Below are positions 15,085 through 23,865 of a DNA stretch of 35,834 bases, piece after piece. The stretch covers positions 1 to 35,834 of the forward strand of contig CAYLMK010000039.1 in NCBI GenBank assembly GCA_964384945.1. The letters are read 5' to 3'. Both the position numbers and the translations under genes were made by a program. The stretch is from S015-6 sp964384945 (lineage in GTDB: Bacteria; Desulfobacterota; DSWW01). Below the pieces are notes generated by a model. It ran no database searches. It was given only the letters and a program-made list of their open reading frames with translations, and was not told the origin of the DNA. Position 1 is the stretch's first letter; the number at the start of each line of letters is the position of its first letter.

Positions 15085-18000
15085 TCAAGGGAGCTTGAAC
15101 AGCGGGGGCTGCGCTTCCGCCCTCCGCTTCCTGGTCACCCCTCTGCGTGCCTCTCGAATGTTCGTCAGATGGCCTACGGGGATATCCCCCAGAAAACGGG
15201 ACGGCGGAGAGAACCTTCTCTCTCCGTACAGAAACCGCGAGCGGGCCCACGTCAGGTAGAGGAGGCGGCAGGCTCTTGTCATGCCCACATAGAAGAGACG
15301 CCGCTCCTCGTCGAGATCGAAGGCCTGTTCCTCCACACGGCAGGGGAGAAGGAGATCCTCGCAGCCGGCGATGAAAACCACGGGGAACTCCAGGCCCTTG
15401 GCCGCGTGCAGCGTGGCCAGGGTCACCCGCTCCGCCTTGCGTTCGAGGAAATCCGCATCCTGCCCCAGGACCAGGGCCCGCTCAAACCCTTCCCAGTCGC
15501 TCCCAAAAGAGGCGGAGAACCGCGCCAGGGCCTCCCAGGCCTCTCTCCAGGAGTCCGCTTCGAGATCGATCCACCCGAGTTCACGAAGGCCTTCCAGCCG
15601 TTCCCGCACCGGAACGCCGCCTTCGAGCCGGCCGCCTCGGTGCGCCTCCATCCCCTCCTCCCCGATCTTCCGGCGGGCCTTCGGGAACGCCTCCCGGACG
15701 ATCTCGAAGGCCATCCGGTCTTCGGGCCGCCTGAGCCATCGCAACAGGGCAAGAAGCGCCCTTCCCTGCCGGCCCTGCAGCCGCTCCGCCTGCCCCGCGC
15801 TCTGGCACGGGATCCCCTGGTACGCGAGGGCTTGCTCGATCGCCGGCGAGAGCGCCTTCAGGCGGATGAGAATCGCGATGTCCCCGAAGCTGCCGCAGAC
15901 CGGCCCTTCGTCTTTGGCGACCTTGTCCGCGTAAATCGACAAGGAGTCGGTCCCGCCCATCAGGCGCTCGATGGTCTGCGCGATGAAGATCGCCTCGGCC
16001 TTCTCGTCGCTCAGCGCGCCGGCGTGCACCTTGGGACCGGCCTTCTCGACCGGCTCGAACGAGGGCGCCTGATCCCGGTCCAGGCCCTTGGACAGCATCT
16101 CCACCGAGGCCGAAAGGATGTTCCCGGTGGAACGATAGTTGCGAACCAGCCGGACGACCTCTCCTCGCGGGTAGTCCTCCTTGAACGTCAGGAAGTACGC
16201 CGGGGTTGCGCCCCGAAACCCGTAAATCGCCTGGTGGGGGTCCCCGATGGCGAAAAGATCCGTCACCCTCGAGGCGAGAAGGCGCAGAAGTCTGTACTGT
16301 GACAGGTTCACGTCCTGGTACTCGTCCACGCACACGGCCGAAAACCGCCCCGCGATCCTCTCGGCGAAGTCCGGCCGCCTGCTCATCAACCGCACCGCAT
16401 TCGATACGAGGTCGTCGTAGTCGAGCGCCCCGCATTCCGCGAGGGCCTCCTGATAGCGTTCGTAGGCACTCAGGAAGCCTGCATCCCGGAGCGTCTCCTT
16501 TCCATCTTCCGGATAGACGAGGCCCGCCTTGGCGCGGGAGATCCGGTCCAGAAGGTCCTCGGATTCCTTCCTGCTCAGGGAAGGCCGTGTGCGCCTGAGA
16601 AGCGCGGCAGCCTCGTGCCTGCCGCAAATGGAGAAGTTTTCAGGCACACCGAGCGGGGGGCCTGCCTCCCGGAGGATCTCCGCGCCCAGGGCGTGAAAGG
16701 TCCGGACGCGGACCGGGCTGCCTCCCTGCGGATACTCCAGAAGGGCCCCAAGCCGCTCCTCCATCTCCCGGGCCGCTCGCTGGGTGAAGGTAACGGCCAG
16801 GATGCGCTCCGGAGGCACCTTCCGCTCCCGGATCAGAAAGGCGATCCTGTAGGTCAACGTGAGGGTCTTGCCCGTGCCCGGCCCGGCGATGACCAGCACA
16901 GGGCCGCCGCACAGGAGCACGGCCCGCTCCTGTTCCGCGTTCAGGTGTTCCATGCGCTCGGAAGACCAGCCTGACGATCTGTGCTTCGTGAACAGGGGCG
17001 CGGAAGGCGCATCGGGCGCAGCCGCCCCCGCTTGCAGGGTATCTTGCCGCGATCCGGTTACGGGGGAGACGGCCCCCTGTGCGTCCGGCGCCTCGAAGAG
17101 GCCCGCCTCCGCCTTCTTCCCTCTCCGCGGAGGCATCCCGGCCCTGCCGGCTCTCTCCTCCCCTCCGGGCATTCCTGCAAGCCGCCCCTGCCCCTCGAGG
17201 TCCGACCTTTCCTCGGGCCGCAAGAGCCTCACGATCCCGAACTCCCCATCGTATCCCGCCTCCACCCAGACCTCCGCCCGGCGCATGCGCCGGATCGCCT
17301 CCCCGAGCGGCATGCCCCCCGCGCGTTCGATCTCCTCGATGGGAACCCGGGTCAGGATGGCCAGTTCCGGACCGAGCCGCCGCAGCAGTCCCCGGCAGAC
17401 CTCCTCCACGCCCCGGGTCTGCGGGCCGGCCCCTTTCGCCTCGCCCACCGCCTCTGCCAGCGATACGAGACGCTCGTAATCGAGCGCGCCGGCGGGCCTC
17501 CGCCCTCCCGGCCGGTCGGCGAGTTCCTCGACCCGGTTCATGACCCCGATGGTCACCGGCTTCCCGCAGACCGGGCACAGCCCGCCCTTCTCGAATGTCT
17601 CTGCCGGATCCATCCTTCTCGCGCACTTGCGATGACCGTCGAGGTGATACTTTCCCTGCTCCGGAAAGAACTCGATCGTTCCGAGAAAGCCCTTTTCCTT
17701 TCCGCCCCGCAGGGCCTCCCGCACGGCCGGAAACGACAGCTCGCAATCGAAGCGGTTCGCCTCCCTGCCCACCTTGCCGGCCGAGTGCGCGTCCGAGTTC
17801 GACACCAGCGTGAAGCGGTCCAGTGCGGAAAGCCTCCAGTTCATCGAAGGGTCGGAACTCAGCCCGGTCTCCACGGAGAAGATTTCGGACGTCAAGTCCT
17901 CGAAGCATTCCTCGATCGAGTCAAAGCCCGATTTGGACCCGAGGACGGAAAACCAGGGGGTCCAGATGTGGGCGGGCACGAGAAACGCATCTGGCGAGGT

Positions 18001-18459
18001 CTCCAGGACGATCTCGAGAAGGTTCCTGCTGTCCAGCCCGAGAATCGGTCTGCCGTCCGAGGCGATGTTCCCGATCGCCTCCAGCCGCCCCGTGACCGCG
18101 AGGGCCGTCTCCAGGGAGGGAGAGAAGACCAGGTTGTGGACCTTTCTCACCCGGCCGGCCTTCTTGTAGATGTTACTGATCTCGCTCGTGAGGAGAAAAC
18201 GCACCTGCCCCCGGCACGACGGAGGCACCCGGGCCTCGGCCGCGGCGGCGAGATCCCCGCGCAGCCGGAAGAGGCCCGGTTCGGCCGGCACGAGCTTCTC
18301 GCGGATCTCCCTCATCCATCCCGGATGCGTGAAGTCTCCGGTCCCGAGAAGGGCGACACCCTTCTCCAGGGCCGAGGCGTGCAGGGACTCCAGGCTGAGA
18401 TCGCGGCTCGTGGCTCGGGAGTACCGCGAGTGGATGTGAAAATCGGCTATGAATTCCAT
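15085..18459 (-). CDS. Endonuclease Q-like PHP domain fused to UvrD/Rep superfamily 1 helicase
   Basis: 1124 residues. The ATG at 18459 starts MEFIADFHIHSRYSRATS, the usual opening of EndoQ-type PHP phosphoesterases (TIGR00375-like). Residues 1-400 keep the PHP metal ligands (HIH at 8-10, GDFTHPGW at 41-48, PAHIWTPWFS, SNSDAHS) and the zinc-finger region around 276-298 (HRKC ... CPVCGK), followed by the family-typical NRVEELADRP. Archaeal EndoQ nicks DNA 5' of deaminated bases. From about residue 500 comes a full UvrD-type helicase: Walker A GPGTGKT (Lys531), Walker B DEYQD (712-716), GDPHQAIYGFRGA, VRNYRST, TLHAAKGLEFPVV and VGMTRA near 1057. The 400-500 linker includes a helix-hairpin-like stretch (LGPELAILTRVPIEEIERAGG). 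The joint protein probably nicks at damaged bases and unwinds from the nick; that coupling is inference. Confidence 0.9.
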   Translation of the reverse strand: MEFIADFHIHSRYSRATSRDLSLESLHASALEKGVALLGTGDFTHPGWMREIREKLVPAEPGLFRLRGDLAAAAEARVPPSCRGQVRFLLTSEISNIYKKAGRVRKVHNLVFSPSLETALAVTGRLEAIGNIASDGRPILGLDSRNLLEIVLETSPDAFLVPAHIWTPWFSVLGSKSGFDSIEECFEDLTSEIFSVETGLSSDPSMNWRLSALDRFTLVSNSDAHSAGKVGREANRFDCELSFPAVREALRGGKEKGFLGTIEFFPEQGKYHLDGHRKCARRMDPAETFEKGGLCPVCGKPVTIGVMNRVEELADRPGGRRPAGALDYERLVSLAEAVGEAKGAGPQTRGVEEVCRGLLRRLGPELAILTRVPIEEIERAGGMPLGEAIRRMRRAEVWVEAGYDGEFGIVRLLRPEERSDLEGQGRLAGMPGGEERAGRAGMPPRRGKKAEAGLFEAPDAQGAVSPVTGSRQDTLQAGAAAPDAPSAPLFTKHRSSGWSSERMEHLNAEQERAVLLCGGPVLVIAGPGTGKTLTLTYRIAFLIRERKVPPERILAVTFTQRAAREMEERLGALLEYPQGGSPVRVRTFHALGAEILREAGPPLGVPENFSICGRHEAAALLRRTRPSLSRKESEDLLDRISRAKAGLVYPEDGKETLRDAGFLSAYERYQEALAECGALDYDDLVSNAVRLMSRRPDFAERIAGRFSAVCVDEYQDVNLSQYRLLRLLASRVTDLFAIGDPHQAIYGFRGATPAYFLTFKEDYPRGEVVRLVRNYRSTGNILSASVEMLSKGLDRDQAPSFEPVEKAGPKVHAGALSDEKAEAIFIAQTIERLMGGTDSLSIYADKVAKDEGPVCGSFGDIAILIRLKALSPAIEQALAYQGIPCQSAGQAERLQGRQGRALLALLRWLRRPEDRMAFEIVREAFPKARRKIGEEGMEAHRGGRLEGGVPVRERLEGLRELGWIDLEADSWREAWEALARFSASFGSDWEGFERALVLGQDADFLERKAERVTLATLHAAKGLEFPVVFIAGCEDLLLPCRVEEQAFDLDEERRLFYVGMTRACRLLYLTWARSRFLYGERRFSPPSRFLGDIPVGHLTNIREARRGVTRKRRAEAQPPLFKLP

Positions 18460-18702
18460 GTCGGAAGCGGCCGGCGCAGGGGTGTCAGGGTTGTCTTCCC
18501 GATGAGGAAGGTCTCCGGCTACATACCACAGCAGTTCAACCGTGCGCAATGTGTCTTGCCGCGAGGCGGCCCGCTTTTCTGCCGCGGCTGAGCCGCGTCA
18601 TCTTGTATTTGCCTACACGGAATGCTAGGTATTTCCCTGGAACACGTGCACACGGCTGCACGCGACGAACCACCCGGAAAGGCAAAGGCACGGACACGAC
18701 CG

Positions 18703-20214
18703 ATGACGAACCGAACCGTACGGGTACGGTTTGCCCCCTCTCCCACCGGCTACCTGCACATCGGGGGGGCCCGAACCGCCCTTTACAATTGGCTCTTTGC
18801 AAGAAAGCACGGCGGGACCTTCATCTTGAGAATCGAGGACACGGACGTGGAACGCTCCACGGATGCGTCGATTCGGGCGATCCTGGACGGCCTTCGGTGG
18901 CTCGGCCTCGACTGGGACGAGGGCCCCACGTTCCAGTCCGAAAACCGGCCTCGCCACCTGGAGGCGGCCCGCGAACTTCTCGCCTCCGGGAATGCCTACA
19001 AATGTTTCTGCAGCCAGGAAGAACTCCAGCGGAAGCGCCTCGAGGCGGAAAAGGAGAAAAAGGTCTACGGTTACGACCGAACCTGCCGCAACCTGTCGGC
19101 CGAGGAGGTCGCCTCTCGGGAAGCGCAGGGGTTGCCTTACGTGATCCGGTTCAAGGTGCCGGATACTTCCCCGGACCAGGGGACCGACGGGGACGCCGGC
19201 GGATCCGTCTTCTTCGACGATCTCGTTTACGGCAGGGTGGAAAAGCGGCTCAAGGACATCGAGGACTTCGTCATCGTCCGGTCCGACGGCCTTCCCCTCT
19301 ACCTCCTGTCCAACGCGGTGGACGACATCCGGGACGGGATCACCCACGTCATCCGAGGCCAGGACGGCCTGGGCAACACCCCCCGGCAGATCCTCCTCTA
19401 CCGAGCCCTCGGCAGGCCCCTGCCCGCCTTCGCCCACATGAACCTCACGCTGGACCCGCAGCGCGCGAAAATCTCCAAGCGGAGGCACGGGGAGGTCGTG
19501 ACCGTGGAATTCTACCGGGAAAGGGGCTTTCTGCCCTGGGCCCTGTGCAACTTCCTCCTCTTGCTCGGCTGGTCCACCGAGGACAACCGCGAGATCGTCA
19601 CCCGGGAAGAGGCGATCCGAGAGTTCACCCTGGAGAGGGCCGGCCGATCCAATTCCGTGTTCGACTACCGAAGGGAAGACCCGAAATTCTTCACCGACCC
19701 GAAGGCGATTGCGATCAACGCAGAGTACATCCGGGCCATGAACATCGAAGAGCTCGGAGGCCTCGTGGCCCCGGAACTGAAGGCCGCCGGCCTCTGGGAC
19801 CCTGCATACGAGAAAGAGAAGAAGGACTGGTATCTGCACACCCTCGACCTCATACGGGCCCGCTACCATACGCTCAAGGACTTCCCGGAACGGGGAAGGC
19901 CCTATTTCAGCGACACCTTCGAAATCGAGCCGGAGGCGCTCACCAAGAACCTGAAGAAGGATCCCAGGCTCAAGGCCTGGCTGCCGCAACTGGCCGAGCG
20001 CCTGGAGGGCCTCGACCCGTTCACGCTGGAGTCGACGGAGGCGGCCCTGCGGGAGTTCGCGCAAGAGCTGGGGGTGAAGGCGGGGCTCATTATCAATGCG
20101 GTCCGGGCCGCCGTCACCGGGCAGACGGCCGGCCCCGGGCTCTTCGACATCCTGGTCACCTTCGGCCCGGCCACCACGGCCGGTCGGCTCCGCAGGGCGG
20201 CCTTACTCGTGTAA
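18703..20214 (+). CDS. gltX: Glutamyl-tRNA synthetase
   Basis: 503 residues, the normal length. It charges tRNA-Glu with glutamate in the cytoplasm. The class I signatures are intact: RFAPSPTGYLHIGGARTAL (HIGH equivalent at 19-22) and AKISKR (256-260, KMSKS equivalent). LRIEDTD follows the first. The C-terminal anticodon-binding region ends normally with ALRRAALLV-like sequence. The ATG at 18703 is chosen because family members begin right before VRVRFAPSPTG; upstream in-frame codons look non-coding. A separate GlnRS is present at 25525, so this enzyme is likely discriminating rather than charging tRNA-Gln as well. thrC follows after 34 bases in the same direction. Confidence 0.97.
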   Translation: MTNRTVRVRFAPSPTGYLHIGGARTALYNWLFARKHGGTFILRIEDTDVERSTDASIRAILDGLRWLGLDWDEGPTFQSENRPRHLEAARELLASGNAYKCFCSQEELQRKRLEAEKEKKVYGYDRTCRNLSAEEVASREAQGLPYVIRFKVPDTSPDQGTDGDAGGSVFFDDLVYGRVEKRLKDIEDFVIVRSDGLPLYLLSNAVDDIRDGITHVIRGQDGLGNTPRQILLYRALGRPLPAFAHMNLTLDPQRAKISKRRHGEVVTVEFYRERGFLPWALCNFLLLLGWSTEDNREIVTREEAIREFTLERAGRSNSVFDYRREDPKFFTDPKAIAINAEYIRAMNIEELGGLVAPELKAAGLWDPAYEKEKKDWYLHTLDLIRARYHTLKDFPERGRPYFSDTFEIEPEALTKNLKKDPRLKAWLPQLAERLEGLDPFTLESTEAALREFAQELGVKAGLIINAVRAAVTGQTAGPGLFDILVTFGPATTAGRLRRAALLV

Positions 20215-20248
20215 GCGGGCCTTGATACGGGCGAGGCACGGAGCGCAC

Positions 20249-21601
20249 ATGCAGGACAGAATACGGTACTACAGCACTGCGGGGAAGGCCCCGGTCGTGG
20301 ATTTCGCCGAGGCCCTGTTCCAGGGACAACCTCCGGACGGCGGGCTGTACATGCCCACCCGGATCCCCAGGATGGCCCCCGGCGAAATCGAGGCACTCAA
20401 GGGAAAGCCCTACCGCGAGGTGGCCCGGGCCGTGCTCTCCCGGTTCCTCTGCGAGGAGCTGCCGGAACAGGAGCTCGCGCGGATCACGGCCGAGGCCTAC
20501 GACTTCGAGGTGCCCATCGAGCGCATCCACGACCGCAGGCACATCATCCGGCTGGACCGGGGCCCCACGGCCTCGTTCAAGGACTTCGCCGCCCGTTTCA
20601 TGGCGCGCGCCATGCAGTACTACCAGCGCGAGGAGGACAGGGAGCGCATCATCCTGGTCGCCACCTCCGGCGACACGGGCAGCGCCATCGCGAACGCATT
20701 CTGGCGCCTCGAAGGCTTCCGGGTCGTGGTCCTCTACCCCCGGCACGAGGTGAGCGAGCGACAGGCACGCCAGATGAACACCCTGGGCGGAAACGTGGTC
20801 GCGGTCGCCTGCGATGCCAAGTTCGACCAGCTCCAGGCCAATTCCATGCGCGCCTTCCAGGACGAGGACCTCGCCGGGCTGCGGCTGACTTCCGCGAACT
20901 CGATCAACTGGTGCCGCCTGATGCCGCAGATCGGCTACCATTTTTACAGCTACACGGCCCTCGAGACGGACAAGGGGGAGCCCATCGTGGATGCGGTCTC
21001 GTCCGGTAATTTCGGCAACGTCACCGCGGACTTCATCACGCTCCGGATGGGCAAGCCGGTCAGGAGAATCCTCGTCGCCACGAACGAGAACGATGAATTC
21101 CCCGGCTTCATGGAGACCGGCATCTATCGGCCCATCCGTCCCTCCAAGGCGTGCATCTCGAACGCGATGAACGTGGGCAACCCGTCGAACATGCGGCGCC
21201 TCTTCGATCTGTACGGCGGGCAGATCGACCGTGATGGCACTGTATACCGGATGCCGGACCTGGACGCACTCCGAAGGGACGCGGTGGGGATGAGCATATC
21301 GGACGCCCTGACGCAGATCACGATCCAGAGCGTCTACGAAAGGTACGGCATCCTTCTGGAGCCTCACGGGGCCGTGAGCTGGGCGGCCCTGCACAGGTAT
21401 TGCTCCCTCCGGGAAGAGGAGCCTCTTTCGATCGCGACGGAGACCGCGCACCCCGGCAAGTTCCCGGAGGCCCTCCAGGCGATCGGTGTCGAGCCCGAGC
21501 TTCCGGACAGCATGAAGGGGCTCGACGAGAAGAAGCCGAGCTTCTTCGAGCTTTCGGACCGATACGACGAGTTCAAGGAGTTCCTGTTTCGACTGGCGTA
21601 G
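20249..21601 (+). CDS. thrC: Threonine synthase
   Basis: 450 residues. It converts O-phospho-homoserine to threonine using pyridoxal phosphate. The N-terminus has the family's YYST opening with LFQGQPPDGGLYMP. The cofactor lysine is Lys111 in PTASFKDFAARF, and the phosphate-binding loop is TSGDTGSA. GNFGN (SSGNFGNVTAD) is also conserved, as in the bacterial/yeast long-type threonine synthases. The start is supported by GGAG five bases upstream; the frame is open further 5' but overlaps gltX. It lies 34 bases after gltX and 41 bases before a secreted hydrolase, so the three may form an operon. Confidence 0.96.
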   Translation: MQDRIRYYSTAGKAPVVDFAEALFQGQPPDGGLYMPTRIPRMAPGEIEALKGKPYREVARAVLSRFLCEELPEQELARITAEAYDFEVPIERIHDRRHIIRLDRGPTASFKDFAARFMARAMQYYQREEDRERIILVATSGDTGSAIANAFWRLEGFRVVVLYPRHEVSERQARQMNTLGGNVVAVACDAKFDQLQANSMRAFQDEDLAGLRLTSANSINWCRLMPQIGYHFYSYTALETDKGEPIVDAVSSGNFGNVTADFITLRMGKPVRRILVATNENDEFPGFMETGIYRPIRPSKACISNAMNVGNPSNMRRLFDLYGGQIDRDGTVYRMPDLDALRRDAVGMSISDALTQITIQSVYERYGILLEPHGAVSWAALHRYCSLREEEPLSIATETAHPGKFPEALQAIGVEPELPDSMKGLDEKKPSFFELSDRYDEFKEFLFRLA

Positions 21602-21642
21602 TCGGGAGAATCCCCTCGCCCGCATGTTAGGGAGGAGCCGCG

Positions 21643-22356
21643 ATGTCGGGAAGAACCAAGACAAACCGGATCCGGGCCCTTACGCCGCTTTGGGCGGCCG
21701 CGGCCCTGCTGCTTTCGGCGGCGGCGCCGCCGGCCTGTCCGGCCGGGGAACCCTTGTCCGTCTCCTTCCCGGCAGCGGACGGTGTCGGTCTCCGTGGGCA
21801 CCTGTTCGGCGAGGGAACCACAGCGGTCATCCTCGCTCACATGTACCCGGCCGACCAGTCGAGCTGGTTTGCGTTCGCGCGCAAGCTGGCAGGGCAAGGC
21901 TACCTCGCGCTGACCTTTGATTTCCGGGGCTACGGGGAGTCGGGCGGCCAGAAGGTCATCTCCGAGATCGACCGGGACATGGAAGGCGCCTACCGATTCC
22001 TTCGTCCCAAGGCGAAGAAGATCTTCCTTGCGGGCGCCAGCATGGGCGGGACCGCCGCAATACGGGTCGCGGCCGCGAACCCCGCAGCCGGGGTGGTGAG
22101 CCTGTCGGCGCCGGCGGCCTTCCGCGGCCTCGACGCACGGGAGGCGGCCCGGAAACTCGCGGTCCCCTGCCTTTTCGTCGCCGCCCAGGGGGACGGAGGC
22201 GCCTCCGAGGCGGCCCGCGCCTTCCAGAAGGCCGTCAAGTCTCCGAAGCCGGCCCTGCTGATCCTGCCCGGGACGGAGCACGGAACGCAACTTTTCGACG
22301 GCCCGAATACCGGCAAGGTCGAGGAGGCGATCCTGGAATTCCTCAAGAAGAACTGA
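21643..22356 (+). CDS. Exported alpha/beta-hydrolase (dienelactone-hydrolase-like)
   Basis: 237 residues. A signal peptide (about 1-35, hydrophobic core LWAAAALLLSAAAPPA) precedes a compact hydrolase domain. Visible features are VILAHMYPADQSSW (oxyanion region), DFRGYGESGG, the nucleophile elbow GASMGG (Ser133), a likely acid at Asp184 (AQGDGG) and His213 in GTEHGTQLF. The absence of a lid domain points to small-ester hydrolysis. GGGAGGAG precedes the ATG. The last 14 bases overlap the 3' end of the convergent SGNH hydrolase gene. Substrate unknown. Confidence 0.85.
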   Translation: MSGRTKTNRIRALTPLWAAAALLLSAAAPPACPAGEPLSVSFPAADGVGLRGHLFGEGTTAVILAHMYPADQSSWFAFARKLAGQGYLALTFDFRGYGESGGQKVISEIDRDMEGAYRFLRPKAKKIFLAGASMGGTAAIRVAAANPAAGVVSLSAPAAFRGLDAREAARKLAVPCLFVAAQGDGGASEAARAFQKAVKSPKPALLILPGTEHGTQLFDGPNTGKVEEAILEFLKKN

Positions 22357-23593
22357 GCGGGACCCTCCGGCGCAAGGTCCGCCACAGCACGGCAAGCCCC
22401 GCGGGGAGGAACAGGCAGGCCAGGCGGCCGGGCAGGCCTGAGGCCCCGATCATGACAGGGGCCGCGCCGCGCTCCGCCGCCTCCGCCGGGTCGGCACAGG
22501 ATCCCGCCGGCGTGCAGTCCGGATCCTGGCCGTCGGTCAGGCCGTCGCAGTCATCGTCGAGTGCGTTGTCGCACGACGGCTCGGTTTCCGCGGGGTGCAC
22601 GTCCGGATCCCCGTCATCGCAGTCCCTTCCGAACTCCGGGCAGGATGCAGCGGCCGGATCGCCGTAGCCGTCTCCGTCGTTGTCCGTGCAGACAGACAGG
22701 TAGACCTCCGCGATCCTCGCCGCGAGAAGCTCTGCGATCTTTCTGGTTCCCTGCGGGTTCGGGTGGATGCAGTCGAAGGAATCGAAAAACACCTCTTCCC
22801 AGCCCGGCGTCGATACGAACCCCTGGTAGAGGTCCACGAGCGGGATGCCGCGGCCGGCGGCAAAGGAGGTCAACCAGGCGTTGTGCTCCTCGGTCGTGGG
22901 GGCGAGCACGTCCCCGCAGGACCCCACGCGCGGCAACAGGGTGCACAGAATCAGATCCGCTCCCCTCAGGCTCACCTCGTCCGCAAGGCCGGTGACGGCT
23001 TCCCGGATCTTGATCGATGAAACGGCCTTGATGTCTTTTACATCGTTGGCCCCTTCCAGGAGGATCACCAGGTCGGGGTCGTGCCCAACGAGGGCGTTGG
23101 TCAGCCTGCTCCGGGTCGCATCCCCGGAGACGAGTTCCATGGGCTTCCCCTGGTTGATCACCGCGGGCCTCATCTCCCCGAGGTAGGGATCCCCGTCCGC
23201 GATCCCCTGCAAGGCCTCGGCAACGCCTCCGTAGACGATCGAGTCCCCGAAGCACACCACCCCGAAGAGCGGTTCCGCCTTGAGGATCGAGAGCCGGACC
23301 GGGTTGCTCTTCAGCCCGTTGATCTCCAGGTGGACCCACACTTCCTCGCCCCACACCCCTTCGGGCACCTCCACGAACACATCCTCGGGATCCCAGTTCA
23401 AGACCCTCGGGGCCTCGAGCCGGTTGAAAAAGACCGTGCCCGGCGCCCACAGGCTTCCGCCCACGGGATCCCGCAGGTCGATCACGCTTTTCGGGCTTGC
23501 CCTGTCCGGCACCACCTTCTCCAGTTCCACGATGCAGCCGGCCGGAAGGAGACAGAGGAGAACGAGGAGGGCAAGATTCTCTGCTCTTTTCAT
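22343..23593 (-). CDS. SGNH/GDSL hydrolase lipoprotein with MopTI-like repeat and C-terminal membrane tail
   Basis: 416 residues. A lipoprotein signal ends LLPAGC (Cys20). Residues 30-105 look like an IPT/Ig-like domain (VFVEVPEGVWG ... SNPVRLSI). The SGNH domain at 108-300 has block I FGDSIVYG (Ser118), block III GAND (Asn183) and block V D-x-x-HPN (Asp274, His277). Residues 302-360 carry DNDGDGYGD, DCDDGDPDVHP and DDDCDGLTDGQDPDC, a putative metal-binding repeat. The tail 379-410 (PVMIGASGLPGRLACLFLPAG ... RTLRRR) matches the tail of the esterase at 2651 in spacing (GL-x(8)-LPA). Having both a lipid anchor and a membrane tail is unusual. The ATG at 23593 is supported by AGAAGG upstream. Confidence 0.88.
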   Translation of the reverse strand: MKRAENLALLVLLCLLPAGCIVELEKVVPDRASPKSVIDLRDPVGGSLWAPGTVFFNRLEAPRVLNWDPEDVFVEVPEGVWGEEVWVHLEINGLKSNPVRLSILKAEPLFGVVCFGDSIVYGGVAEALQGIADGDPYLGEMRPAVINQGKPMELVSGDATRSRLTNALVGHDPDLVILLEGANDVKDIKAVSSIKIREAVTGLADEVSLRGADLILCTLLPRVGSCGDVLAPTTEEHNAWLTSFAAGRGIPLVDLYQGFVSTPGWEEVFFDSFDCIHPNPQGTRKIAELLAARIAEVYLSVCTDNDGDGYGDPAAASCPEFGRDCDDGDPDVHPAETEPSCDNALDDDCDGLTDGQDPDCTPAGSCADPAEAAERGAAPVMIGASGLPGRLACLFLPAGLAVLWRTLRRRVPLSSS

Positions 23594-23706
23594 GCACCTT
23601 CTCTTTTTTCGAGGCGGAAAAGCCCTGATGGTCGCTTTGCATCCGATCGGATGGGATGCAGGGGAGGGGCGGCATCGCTGCGAAACGCAGCATATCGCAC
23701 ACCTTC

Positions 23707-23735
23707 TTGTAACCATTCGAGGCCGGGGATGTCAA
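23707..23735 (-). promoter_or_regulatory. Possible sigma-70-type promoter for the SGNH hydrolase gene
   Basis: Minus strand: perfect TTGACA (23735-23730), 17 bases, then TTACAA (23712-23707), a weak -10. It lies about 115 bases ahead of the start codon. Confidence 0.4.
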
Positions 23736-23782
23736 GTCCGGGGTTCCCGGCCGAAGCGGAGGCCGGCCCCAAGAGCGCCGGA

Positions 23783-23812
23783 TTGACCGAAGTCTGTTTG
23801 CATGGATATAAT
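23783..23812 (+). promoter_or_regulatory. Strong sigma-70-type promoter for the Trp-rich membrane protein
   Basis: TTGACC, 18 bases, TATAAT (perfect -10), about 54 bases ahead of the GTG start at 23866. Confidence 0.7.
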
Positions 23813-23865
23813 TCAAAGTCGAATCTGGGAATCCCGCTGCCCAAGGCCCTCCGGAGCGATCTACG

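Noticed and set aside
16981..18591. Long plus-strand open frame opposite the EndoQ/UvrD gene
   Set aside because: Shadow of the PHP and helicase coding sequence; its product has no recognisable domain.
18603..18631. Promoter for gltX (TTGTAT-17-TAGGTA)
   Set aside because: The -10 element matches the consensus poorly, so it was not listed as a feature.
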